64,000 nt of DNA from Comamonas sp009360615 (GTDB lineage Bacteria > Pseudomonadota > Gammaproteobacteria > Burkholderiales > Burkholderiaceae_C). The stretch lies in assembly GCF_035784015.1 (NCBI RefSeq), contig NZ_JALKOW010000004.1; one strand, written 5' to 3'. Below the pieces are notes generated by a model. That model did no database searches and had not been told where the DNA came from. It worked only from the letters and a program-made list of their open reading frames with translations. Both the position numbers and the translations under genes were made by a program. This document shows, piece after piece, positions 42,950 through 51,397 of the stretch; the stretch's first letter is position 1, and the number at the start of each line of letters is the position of its first letter.

Positions 42950-44095
42950 ATGACTGCACCCCTGCAACCCGTTGCCTCCGTACTGCCCGTGTCCGTGCCC
43001 ACGGGTCAAGCGGCTGCGCAGGCCGGCAATGTGGCTGCAGCCGCTGTCCCGGATCTTCCCGCAGCGCAGCAGCTGCCCGCCTCTCAGGCGACGCCTCCGG
43101 CGACCAGCATCGTGCAGTGGTCGCCGCAAACCTTGCAGAACCTCAAGCTCCAGGCCTTTGAACATCTGATTGCGCAACTGGCTCTGCAGGTGCAGGCCCA
43201 ACCCGGTGCGCCTGCGGCGAGCTGGCCCAGTCAGGGTCTGCCAGCGGCCGTGCAGCAGTTTGTGCAGAGCCTGCTCGCGCAGGTTCAGGTCAGCCTGCAG
43301 GGACAGACCCAGCCCTTGCAACTGCTGGCGGGCCAGCAGGGATCGGTTGCGCTGATGCAGGCCCTGGTACATGCCGCAGCGTCCGGCGCGCAGCCCCCTG
43401 GATCGGCTTTGCAGACGGCAGCAGCCCTGTCGCCCACGGCGGCAGCCGCATTGGGGCAGGCGCAGCAGGGCATGGCTGCAACCGCTGCTGGCGGCGTTGC
43501 CGCACCGCGTCTGCCCCAGCTGCAGAACTGGCTGGTGCAGCAAGGAACGCTGGTCACGCCGCAAGGCGAGCGCAGCTTTTCCCTGACATTGCAGGTGCCT
43601 GCCGCCTGGGCGCAGGCTGTGGGTGCGGCAAGCATCCCGACAGCCCAAGGAACGGGGACGACCCTGCGCCTGCCCATGGCGGATCCGGGTGTCTTGAGTA
43701 GCGGTCCTCTGGCTCTGGTGGTGCAGCCGCAGTCGTCGGCGGCGACCAGCACGCTGGCCACCAGTGCATTGCTGTGGCTGGAGCTGCAGCCGGCCCCCGC
43801 AAGCCCCGCCCAGGCGATGTCGGCACAGATGGCCGGTCTGCCTCTGGCCATGCCAGCGCCGGCGCTGGCACAGGAAGTGCAGCAATTGCTGCAGAACAAG
43901 CCCGATCCGTGGCTGATGATGGCGGCGGCCCAGGCTGCCAATGCCCTGCCTGTGCCGCGCCGCAGCAGCGAGCACCGCTCGCATCTGTGCACGACCGAAG
44001 GCTGCCAGTACCAGGGTCTGGCACCCTGTGCCCAGCCTTTTTGCAGCGAGATGAATCGCATCTGGGCGGCTTCCGGCGTGGCGCGCAGCGGCTGA
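42950..44095 (+). CDS. Uncharacterised Ala/Gln-rich protein with C-terminal CX4C-X7-CX4C
   Basis: A 381-residue protein I do not recognise by function. Residues 1-50 and 140-330 are low-complexity Ala/Gln/Pro/Leu. Residues 55-110 look like an amphipathic helical region (LKLQAFEHLIAQLALQVQAQ). A short folded part near 185-230 (GERSFSLTLQVPAAWAQ) recalls the C-terminal core of flagellar hook-length (FliK-like) proteins, but this is weak. The end carries C347, C352, C360 and C365, spaced like a small zinc or disulfide knuckle, with W near the terminus. No signal peptide. It stands alone between metH and a porin, on the same strand. Confidence 0.6.
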   Translation: MTAPLQPVASVLPVSVPTGQAAAQAGNVAAAAVPDLPAAQQLPASQATPPATSIVQWSPQTLQNLKLQAFEHLIAQLALQVQAQPGAPAASWPSQGLPAAVQQFVQSLLAQVQVSLQGQTQPLQLLAGQQGSVALMQALVHAAASGAQPPGSALQTAAALSPTAAAALGQAQQGMAATAAGGVAAPRLPQLQNWLVQQGTLVTPQGERSFSLTLQVPAAWAQAVGAASIPTAQGTGTTLRLPMADPGVLSSGPLALVVQPQSSAATSTLATSALLWLELQPAPASPAQAMSAQMAGLPLAMPAPALAQEVQQLLQNKPDPWLMMAAAQAANALPVPRRSSEHRSHLCTTEGCQYQGLAPCAQPFCSEMNRIWAASGVARSG

Positions 44096-44153
44096 ACCAA
44101 GCTGACGACGGACTGGACTCTGCGCAGGCCGGACTTTCATAATGGACTCCGTT

Positions 44154-44172
44154 GCCTGCTTTTTGAGCAGGC
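44154..44172 (+). terminator. Hairpin after the Ala/Gln-rich gene
   Basis: GCCTGCT-TTTTG-AGCAGGC is a perfect 7-bp stem with a T-rich loop, 59 bases after the stop. Only TTCT follows it, so termination is plausible but unproven. The rest of the gap to the porin (44173-44351) holds nothing else I can identify, apart from AAGGAG before the porin start. Confidence 0.35.
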
Positions 44173-44351
44173 TTCTCGGGTCGGAATTGGCAGCCCCGCT
44201 GCCAGCCATGTTCCGGCTGTCTTCAGTGCATCAGGCAGCGCCTGACTGCCTGTCATCGCCTCATCTCACAGGTCTGCGACCTTCTCTGTCTGCTGGTGTG
44301 CCAAGGGCTCGCCGGAGGCAGTGACTTCACAATTCAAGGAGAACCACCGGC

Positions 44352-45347
44352 ATGCGTTTGCGCACTGGCATTGCTTGTTCCACATGTTTCACTCTTCTGT
44401 CGGCCGTGCTCCCTGCGGCGGCCCAGTCCTCCAACGTCAGCATTGGCGGTCTGATCGACGGCGGCATCTATCGCGGCTTTGATGGCACGGCCCAGGCCGG
44501 CACGATCCAGCGCAGCAATCTCGCGATTGCGGGCTGGGAAGATCTGGGCGGCGGTCTCAAGGCCACGTTTCGTCTGAGCGCACGTTTCGATATCGACACC
44601 GGGCGTCTGGAGGATCAGGGCAGCAAGCCGTTCTGGCACGACGAGTCCACGGTGGGCCTGCAAGGCGGCTTTGGCCATCTGCGACTGGGTCGCGCCCTGT
44701 CGGCCATGTGGTCACAGGACTGGAAGTTCGACCCATGGGCCAATTTCAACCGCATTTCCTCGCCCGCCTGGTACCAGTGGCACTACCTCACGCCTACCGA
44801 CCGCTACAGCAACAACGGTGCGGCCGAGTATGGGCGCATGGCCAACGGCATCTTCTACGACTCGCCTACGGTGGGCGGTTTCACCCTGCATCTGAGCGCC
44901 TCGCCGGAGCGAACCGAGGTGCCGCTGACCTTGCGTCGTGAGGGGCGTGGCTATTCGGCCTCCCTCAACTACGACTCTGACAGCCTGAGCGGCATGCTGG
45001 CCTTCGAGCGCAACGGCAGCGGTGACAAGGACACTTTCGTGGCTGGTAAATACCGCTTTGGCGCGGCCGCCGTGATGGCCGCCTGGGACTATTCGCGCGT
45101 GGCCCAGACGGCACTCTCGGCCAAGGCCCTGACGCTGGGCGCCACCTATCAGATGGGGCAGACCACGCTCAAGGCCGGCTATGGCCGCCAGCGCATGCAG
45201 GAGCAGACCAATCATTTCTATTCCCTGGGGGCCGACTACGCGCTGTCCAAGCGCACCACGCTCTATGCCAGCCTGGGGCGCAAGAGCTACGAGTACGGTG
45301 CGGACTCGGGAACTTCGTTCGGCGTGGGCATGGCTCACGCTTTCTGA
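44352..45347 (+). CDS. Gram-negative general porin (first of two paralogues)
   Basis: A 331-residue outer-membrane porin of the Burkholderia/Comamonas type. The signal peptide is about 1-24 (cleavage after AAAQ region). The mature protein begins with SNVSIGGLIDGGIYRG and closes with the terminal-phenylalanine strand SFGVGMAHAF needed for BAM insertion. AAGGAG precedes the ATG at 44352. It is close in sequence to the porin at 50415-51392: both contain DWKFDPW, PTDR, SNNG and NGIFYDSPT in the same order. A strong terminator follows directly. Confidence 0.9.
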   Translation: MRLRTGIACSTCFTLLSAVLPAAAQSSNVSIGGLIDGGIYRGFDGTAQAGTIQRSNLAIAGWEDLGGGLKATFRLSARFDIDTGRLEDQGSKPFWHDESTVGLQGGFGHLRLGRALSAMWSQDWKFDPWANFNRISSPAWYQWHYLTPTDRYSNNGAAEYGRMANGIFYDSPTVGGFTLHLSASPERTEVPLTLRREGRGYSASLNYDSDSLSGMLAFERNGSGDKDTFVAGKYRFGAAAVMAAWDYSRVAQTALSAKALTLGATYQMGQTTLKAGYGRQRMQEQTNHFYSLGADYALSKRTTLYASLGRKSYEYGADSGTSFGVGMAHAF

Positions 45348-45369
45348 ACCCCCAGCCTACCGCCCTCCA

Positions 45370-45394
45370 GCCGCAGCCTTGCTGCGGCTTTTTT
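45370..45394 (+). terminator. Rho-independent terminator of the first porin
   Basis: GCCGCAG-CCTTG-CTGCGGC stem (45370-45388) followed directly by six T. It lies 23 bases after the porin stop and separates it from the bio operon. Confidence 0.85.
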
Positions 45395-45812
45395 GCGCCC
45401 GGCGCGAATGTCCAACAAGAGTTGAGGGAATTAAATCCGCCAGTTTGGGGTGTTTGTCCGCCTTTGCGCGGACGGCCCAGCACCGTTTCTGGCCCTGATC
45501 CAGGCCTTGTCCTGGCAAAAACCGCCAAATACTGTGTTTTTTGCCGATATCTACGCTCTTCCTCGCTGAAATTCAACGCATGAATTCGATGCGTTGCGCT
45601 GAATTGAGTGCACAAGGGCGGCAGTTGACGGAAGTTATGGCTGGCTGTTTCGAATGTGCGCTGAAAATCTGTCAAATGCACTGAAGTTGCGTCCAAAGAT
45701 AGCGCTTCTTGCGGCAACTCTTTGGTGGGTAACTATTTGCATGCGGGCTCTGTAAATCCTTGATTTTTTTGCCCAAAATGCGCGGCATTCCCCCGATTGA
45801 GGAGAGACCGCG
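45395..45812 (+). promoter_or_regulatory. bioB upstream region with an 8-bp inverted repeat
   Basis: This 418-base stretch has no gene. It holds CAACGCAT-N7-ATGCGTTG (45574-45596, exact), a short hairpin GTCCGC-N6-GCGGAC (45456-45473), and several A/T-rich segments fit for a promoter. The bioB ribosome site GAGGAGAG is at 45799-45806. The exact palindrome is a candidate operator for a biotin regulator; I cannot match it to a known BirA or BioR site. Confidence 0.5.
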
Positions 45813-46883
45813 ATGTCCTATTCCGTGCCCGAGCAAGACAACCCAGTGCGCGCCGCCGACGCACAGCAAGCCGCCTGCGGCAGCCAGACCATGCACTGGC
45901 ATGCGCCGGCCAAGCCCGTCGCGGCCGCTCAAGCCCAGCGCTGGCCTGTGGAGGCAGTGCAGTCCTTGCTGGACCTGCCTTTTCTTGACTTGTTGCACCG
46001 TGCCCAGAGCGTGCATCGCGAGAACTGGCCTGCCGGCGAGATCGAGCTGGCGACCCTGCTGTCCGTCAAGACCGGCGGCTGCCCCGAGAACTGCGGCTAC
46101 TGCCCGCAGTCGGCCGAGTTCGACACGGGTGTGAAGGCGGAGAAGCTGATGAGCGTGGAGGAAGTCACCCGCGCCGCCAAGGCGGCCCAGGATGCCGGAG
46201 CCACCCGCTTTTGCATGGGCGCCGCCTGGCGCGCGCCCAAGGACCGCGACATCGAGAAGATGAACGAGCTGATCGGTGCCGTGAAGGGGCTGGGCATGCA
46301 GACCTGTGCCACGCTGGGCATGCTGCAGCCGCACCAGGCGGCATCGCTGCGCGATGCGGGTCTCGACTACTACAACCACAATCTCGATACCGCGCCCGAG
46401 TACTACAAGGATGTGGTCAGCACGCGCCAGTACCAGGACAGGCTGGACACGCTGGCGGCCGTGCGCGACGCGGGCATCAGCGTGTGCTGCGGCGGCATCA
46501 TCGGCATGGGCGAGACCGAGGTCCACCGTGCCGGCCTGATTGCCCAGCTCGCGAACATGCAGCCCTATCCCGAGTCCGTGCCCATCAACAGCCTGGTGCC
46601 CGTGCCCGGCACGCCGCTGGCCGACAGCGAGCCGGTGGACCCGCTGGACTTTGTGCGTGTGATCGCTGTGGCGCGCATCACCATGCCCAAGGCCCGCGTG
46701 CGCCTGTCGGCGGGCCGTCAGCAACTGGGCGAGGCCGTGCAGACCCTGTGCTTCATGGCCGGGGCCAATTCCATCTTCTACGGCGACAAGCTGCTGGTGA
46801 CCGGCAACCCCGATGTGGAGGCCGATACAAGCCTGATGCGCAAGCTGGGCCTCAAGGGCCTGGGGACATCGGCCGCAAGCTGA
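45813..46883 (+). CDS. bioB: Biotin synthase
   Basis: A 356-residue radical-SAM enzyme that inserts sulfur into dethiobiotin. The cluster motif is GCPENCGYCPQS (CxxxCxxC) near residue 90. Further blocks are RFCMGAAWR, YYNHNLDTAPE and SAGRQQLG. The N-terminal 40 residues are longer than usual and Ala/Gln-rich. It is the first of bioB-A-D-F; bioA starts 130 bases later. Confidence 0.97.
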   Translation: MSYSVPEQDNPVRAADAQQAACGSQTMHWHAPAKPVAAAQAQRWPVEAVQSLLDLPFLDLLHRAQSVHRENWPAGEIELATLLSVKTGGCPENCGYCPQSAEFDTGVKAEKLMSVEEVTRAAKAAQDAGATRFCMGAAWRAPKDRDIEKMNELIGAVKGLGMQTCATLGMLQPHQAASLRDAGLDYYNHNLDTAPEYYKDVVSTRQYQDRLDTLAAVRDAGISVCCGGIIGMGETEVHRAGLIAQLANMQPYPESVPINSLVPVPGTPLADSEPVDPLDFVRVIAVARITMPKARVRLSAGRQQLGEAVQTLCFMAGANSIFYGDKLLVTGNPDVEADTSLMRKLGLKGLGTSAAS

Positions 46884-47013
46884 TCCCTGAATCTCCCCCG
46901 GTCATCGCGCCGGGACTTCTTCTTCTTGCTTGCATGGCCTGGCATCTTGCACAGGTCCGGCCCCGCCGTGCCTGCGATCTGGCAAGGCCGGTGATTCGCC
47001 TCAGGAGTTTTTG

Positions 47014-48357
47014 ATGGACCACAGCCTTGCCAGCCGCAGCGTGCGCCATGTCTGGCACCCTTGTACCCAGATGAAGCGGCACGAAGCCGCGCCGCCGATT
47101 GCCATCGACCATGCCAGCGGTCCCTGGCTGGTGGATACCGATGGCCGTCGCTATCTGGACGGCATCAGTTCCTGGTGGGTCAATCTGTTCGGTCACTCGC
47201 ATCCGCATATCCGGGCGGCGCTGACCGAGCAGTTGCAGAAGCTCGACCATGTGATGCTGGCCGGTTTCACCCACGCTCCCGTGGTCGAGTTGTCCGAGCG
47301 CCTGGCCGGCCTGACCGGCCTCGGTCATGCGTTCTACGGCAGCGACGGCGCTTCGGCCACCGAGATCGCGCTGAAGATGAGTGCGCATTACTGGCGCAAC
47401 CAGGGGCAGCCTGCCAAGCACCGTTTCGTGGGTCTGGCCGGCGGCTACCACGGCGAGACCGTAGGCGCTTTGTCGGTCACCGATATTGCGCTGTTCCGCG
47501 ACGCCTACGGCCCTCTGGTGCGTCTGTCGGCCACCGTGCCCAGCCCCGATGCGCGTCAGGCCCGGCCTGGCGAGACCGCTGCCGATGTGGCACGCCGCGC
47601 CGCAGAGGGCCTGGAGGCCTGGCTCAAGGCGCATCACCAGGAAACGGCTACCCTGATTCTGGAGCCGCTGGTGCAGTGCGCCGCAGGCATGGCCATGCAT
47701 GACGCCGAATACCTGCGTCTGGCCCGGGCGCTGTGCGATCGCTATTCGGTGCATCTGGTGGTGGATGAGATCGCCGTGGGCTTTGGCCGTACCGGCAGCC
47801 TGTTTGCCCATCAGCAGGCAGGTATCAGGCCGGACTTCATCTGCCTGTCCAAAGGCTTGACGGGCGGAACGCTGCCCTTGTCTGCCGTGCTGACGACCGA
47901 TGAGATCTATGCCGCCTTTTATGACGACGATGCTGCGCGCGGCTTTCTGCACTCGCACTCCTATACCGGCAACCCGCTGGCCTGCCGCGCTGCCGTGGCC
48001 ACGCTGGAGCTGTTCGAGCAGCTGGACCCGCTGGCTGCCAACCGGCAACTGGCTGAAAAAATCAGTGCTGCATTCGCCGGGCTGAATGCTCACCCCCGCG
48101 TCAGCAACGCGCGCCGGCAGGGAATGATCTGGGCCTGGGACATCGATACCTCCTTGCCGGACTTCGGGCCGCGCTATCACCAGGCGGCGCTGGACCTGGG
48201 CCTGCTGCTGCGCCCCATAGGACGCACGCTGTACTGCATGCCGCCCTATGTGCTGGACGATGCCGATATCACCCATCTGGGTCAGGCCGCGCTGACCGCG
48301 CTGAACACCACCTTGCAGCAGGAAGCGGAGCTTGCCGCGAAGAAGGGAAACGCATGA
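47014..48357 (+). CDS. bioA: Adenosylmethionine-8-amino-7-oxononanoate aminotransferase
   Basis: A 447-residue class III aminotransferase making 7,8-diaminopelargonate from KAPA with SAM as amino donor. Typical blocks: HVWHPCTQM at the N-terminus, SSWWVNLFGHSHP, GGYHGET, VVDEIAVGFGRTG, and the lysine in SKGLTGG. CAGGAG precedes the ATG at 47014. Its stop overlaps the bioD start (ATGA). Confidence 0.96.
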   Translation: MDHSLASRSVRHVWHPCTQMKRHEAAPPIAIDHASGPWLVDTDGRRYLDGISSWWVNLFGHSHPHIRAALTEQLQKLDHVMLAGFTHAPVVELSERLAGLTGLGHAFYGSDGASATEIALKMSAHYWRNQGQPAKHRFVGLAGGYHGETVGALSVTDIALFRDAYGPLVRLSATVPSPDARQARPGETAADVARRAAEGLEAWLKAHHQETATLILEPLVQCAAGMAMHDAEYLRLARALCDRYSVHLVVDEIAVGFGRTGSLFAHQQAGIRPDFICLSKGLTGGTLPLSAVLTTDEIYAAFYDDDAARGFLHSHSYTGNPLACRAAVATLELFEQLDPLAANRQLAEKISAAFAGLNAHPRVSNARRQGMIWAWDIDTSLPDFGPRYHQAALDLGLLLRPIGRTLYCMPPYVLDDADITHLGQAALTALNTTLQQEAELAAKKGNA

Positions 48358-49037
48358 TCGGCTGTTTCGTCACGGGCACCGATACCGGTGTGGGCAAGAC
48401 CCTGGCCAGCTGCGCACTGCTGCACGCACTGGCAGCCCATCATTCGCGCGTGGTGGGCATGAAGGCCGTGGCCGCGGGTGCCGATCCCGACGGGCAGGGC
48501 GGCTGGGTCAACGAAGACACGGTGGCCTTGCGCGCAGCCTCCACGCTGGCCGTGCCGGCAGCGCTGGACAACCCCGTGCTGCTGCCAGACCCCATGTCGC
48601 CGCATATCGCAGCCCGGCGTGCGGGCGTGGAGGTGACGCTGGCGCCGATTCTGGACGCCTACCGGCAATTGGCGGCGCAGGCCGATGCCGTGGTGGTCGA
48701 GGGCGCAGGCGGCTGGCGCGTGCCGCTGTCGGACTCTCTTTGCATTGCCGATCTGGCGGTGGCGCTGCAGCTGCCCGTGGTGCTGGTGGTGGGTCTCAAG
48801 CTCGGTTGCCTGAACCATGCGGTGCTGACCGCCGAGGCGATTCGCGCCGCCGGCTTGCCGCTGGCGGGCTGGGTGGCCAGTCGTGTGGAGCCGCAGATGC
48901 TGGTGCCCGAGGAAAACATGGACTGGCTGCAGCATCAGCTGGAACGGCTGGGCGCGCCGTTGCTGGCCGATATTCCCTGGCAGGCCACTCCTGATCCTCG
49001 CCTGACCAGTTTCTCTTTGCCCAAGGAATGGCAATGA
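48354..49037 (+). CDS. bioD: Dethiobiotin synthetase
   Basis: A 227-residue ATP-dependent carboxylase-type ligase that closes the ureido ring. P-loop GTDTGVGKT at 8-16, KAVAAG, and VEGAGGWRVPL in the middle are diagnostic. It overlaps bioA by 4 bases and bioF by 4 bases, so translation of the three is coupled. Confidence 0.95.
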   Translation: MIGCFVTGTDTGVGKTLASCALLHALAAHHSRVVGMKAVAAGADPDGQGGWVNEDTVALRAASTLAVPAALDNPVLLPDPMSPHIAARRAGVEVTLAPILDAYRQLAAQADAVVVEGAGGWRVPLSDSLCIADLAVALQLPVVLVVGLKLGCLNHAVLTAEAIRAAGLPLAGWVASRVEPQMLVPEENMDWLQHQLERLGAPLLADIPWQATPDPRLTSFSLPKEWQ

Positions 49038-50230
49038 CCGCATCTTCCAATTTCTGGCTGCAGGATATTCCACGGCAGTTGGCTGCCCTGGACGCCGCCG
49101 CGCTGCGCCGCACCCGTCGTACCGTGGCGCCCTTGCAAGGTGCGCGCATTCTGGTTGACGGGCAGCCCATGCTGCAGTTCTGCAGCAACGACTATCTGGG
49201 GCTGGCCCAGCATCCGGCCCTCGTCGAGGCGGCCTGCGCCGGCGCGCAGGACTTTGGCGTGGGCTCGGGCGGCTCTCCCATGGTCAACGGACATAGCACG
49301 GCCAATGCCGCGCTGGAGGAAGATCTGGCCCGCTTTGTGCAATTGCCCCGCGCGCTTTACTTCTATGCCGGGTTTGCCACCAACGCCAGCATCATCCCGG
49401 CGCTGGTGGGCGCGGACGATGCGATTTTTTCGGATGCGCTGAACCACGCCAGCCTGATCGATGGCTGCCGCCTGTCGCGCGCGCAGATCCACCGTTTCGG
49501 GCATGGCGACCTGGCCGCATTGGAGCAGTTGCTGGCTGCTTGCCCGGTGCAGCGCAAGCTGGTGGTGAGCGACGCCGTCTTCAGCATGGACGGCAATGTG
49601 GCGGATATCGAGGGTCTGCTGGCGCTGTGCGAGAGCTACGACGCCCTGTTGCTGCTGGACGATGCCCACGGCTTTGGCGTGCTCGGCCCGCAAGGCCGCG
49701 GCAGCCTGGCGGCCGCAGGGCTGACAGGGGCCAAGGCTTCGCCACGCGTGCTGTACATGGCCACGCTGAGCAAGGCGGCCGGCGTCTCGGGTGCCTTTGT
49801 GGCAGGGCACGAACTGCTGATCGAGTGGCTGCTGCAGAAAACGCGCAGCTACACCTTCGCGACCGCTGCGCCGGCGATGCTGGCGCGTGCCCTGCAGACC
49901 AGCTTGCAGCGGATAGAGCAGGAGAGCGCTTTGCGCGAGCAGCTGCAGGCCCGCATCGCCCAGTTGCGCGCAGGTCTGCAGCCCCTGTTGCAGGGCAAGG
50001 GCTGGCGGCTTTTGCCATCGGACACGGCCGTGCAGGCCCTGGTGGTGGGCAGCAACGACGCGGCGCTCAGCCTTATGGAGGGGTTGCGCCGTCATGGCCT
50101 ATGGGTGCCGGCGATCCGTCCCCCCACCGTGCCTGTGGGCACGGCACGGCTGCGCATCGCCCTGTCGGCGCTGCACACCGAGGCAGACGTGAACCAGCTG
50201 CTGGCGGCGCTGCAGGAGCTGGCAGGCTGA
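49034..50230 (+). CDS. bioF: 8-amino-7-oxononanoate synthase
   Basis: A 398-residue PLP enzyme joining pimeloyl thioester and alanine. Blocks: FCSNDYLGLAQHP, GSGGSPMVNGHS, the DDAHGFGVLG cofactor site, and the lysine in MATLSKAAGVSGAF. I use the ATG at 49034, with AAGGAA just upstream; the ATG at 49028 is too close to that site. No bioC or bioH is in the window. Confidence 0.95.
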   Translation: MTASSNFWLQDIPRQLAALDAAALRRTRRTVAPLQGARILVDGQPMLQFCSNDYLGLAQHPALVEAACAGAQDFGVGSGGSPMVNGHSTANAALEEDLARFVQLPRALYFYAGFATNASIIPALVGADDAIFSDALNHASLIDGCRLSRAQIHRFGHGDLAALEQLLAACPVQRKLVVSDAVFSMDGNVADIEGLLALCESYDALLLLDDAHGFGVLGPQGRGSLAAAGLTGAKASPRVLYMATLSKAAGVSGAFVAGHELLIEWLLQKTRSYTFATAAPAMLARALQTSLQRIEQESALREQLQARIAQLRAGLQPLLQGKGWRLLPSDTAVQALVVGSNDAALSLMEGLRRHGLWVPAIRPPTVPVGTARLRIALSALHTEADVNQLLAALQELAG

Positions 50231-50299
50231 CCCTGTCGGGCGGCGGGATCTGCACTGTCAGGCTAGGGTCGCACCAGACCCGGCTCCGGTCTTCGTCGA

Positions 50300-50315
50300 T
50301 TTGACCGTTGTCAAA
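50300..50315. promoter_or_regulatory. TTTGAC-CGTT-GTCAAA palindrome before the second porin
   Basis: An exact 6-bp inverted repeat in the 184-base leader of the second porin gene, 100 bases before its start. It may be an operator or an RNA stem-loop controlling porin translation. Confidence 0.3.
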
Positions 50316-50414
50316 CCGAACTCTCCGACCCCTGGTCCATTCACGGGCCCGTGGTGCGATCGCGCTTGGGCGCGTGCGGATTCTTGATTCTCAACCTCGC
50401 AGTCAGGAGCGATT

Positions 50415-51392
50415 TTGATAGGTTTTTCTCGAGGTCTGGTCGCGTCGCTGGGCCTGTGTGCGCTGGGTGCGGCATGGGGCCAGTCTTCCCAGGTCCAGAT
50501 CAGCGGTCTGCTTGATCTGGGCATTTACCGCGACTTCAAGGGCACGGCGCAGCTGGGAACGATTCAACGCAGCCACCTCACTTTTTCGGGCAGCGAGGAT
50601 CTGGGGGGCGGACTCCAGGCCACGTTTCGCCTCAGTCACCGGCTGGATCTGGACACGGGCCTGAACGAGGGGTTCGGGCAAAAGCCGTTCTGGCATGGAG
50701 AGTCCACTGTCGGCCTGCGTGGCGACTGGGGTCATGTGCGCATGGGGCGGGCGTTGTCGGCGCTCTGGGCCCATGACTGGAAGTTCGATCCCTGGGGCCA
50801 TGTCAATCGCGTGGCTTCCTCGGCCTGGTACCAGTGGTTCTATTACGCGCCCACGGATCGAGTCAGCAACAATGGCTACCCCGAATTCGGACGCACTCCG
50901 AACGGCATTTTCTATGACTCGCCCACGCTGGGCGGCTATACCCTGCACCTGAGCGGATCGCCCGAGCCCACCCTGGGGGCGGGCGGAGGCAAGCCCTATG
51001 CGGCATCGCTGGAGTACGCCCAAGGCCCGCTGTCAGGCCTGCTGGCGGCCGACCGCAACGGCAGCGGCGACCGGGCCTTGTTCGGGGCCGTCAAGTACCG
51101 GCTGGGCGTCACGACGCTGATGGCTTCGACCGACGACAGCCGCAGGGCCCAGGGCCAGGGGCGCTCGCGCGTGCTCTCGGTCGGTGCTACGCACAAGTTG
51201 TCCGCTCAGACCACGCTCAGGGCCGGCGTGGGGCGGCAGAAGCTCGATGGCGATACCCATCTGTTCTGTTCGCTGGGCGCAGACCATGCGCTGTCCGGGC
51301 GCACCACGCTGTACCTGAGCGTGGGTCACCGGCGGCCGGACCACAAAGGCGGCAGCACCTCCCTGGGCGCAGGCATGTCGCACGCCTTCTGA
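50415..51392 (+). CDS. Gram-negative general porin (second paralogue)
   Basis: A 325-residue porin with a signal peptide (about 1-23, AAWG then QSS) and a terminal SLGAGMSHAF strand. The start is a TTG at 50415, chosen because GGAG stands 6-9 bases upstream and a full signal peptide results. It is collinear with the porin at 44352, with the same conserved loops. It follows bioF by 184 bases with no clear terminator between, so it may be partly expressed with the bio genes. Its stop is only 5 bases from the end of the converging alr gene. Confidence 0.88.
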   Translation: MIGFSRGLVASLGLCALGAAWGQSSQVQISGLLDLGIYRDFKGTAQLGTIQRSHLTFSGSEDLGGGLQATFRLSHRLDLDTGLNEGFGQKPFWHGESTVGLRGDWGHVRMGRALSALWAHDWKFDPWGHVNRVASSAWYQWFYYAPTDRVSNNGYPEFGRTPNGIFYDSPTLGGYTLHLSGSPEPTLGAGGGKPYAASLEYAQGPLSGLLAADRNGSGDRALFGAVKYRLGVTTLMASTDDSRRAQGQGRSRVLSVGATHKLSAQTTLRAGVGRQKLDGDTHLFCSLGADHALSGRTTLYLSVGHRRPDHKGGSTSLGAGMSHAF

Positions 51393-51397
51393 GCCCA

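Noticed and set aside
44142..44324. A 60-codon frame between the Ala/Gln-rich gene and the porin
   Set aside because: It overlaps a terminator-like hairpin, has no ribosome site and no family resemblance.
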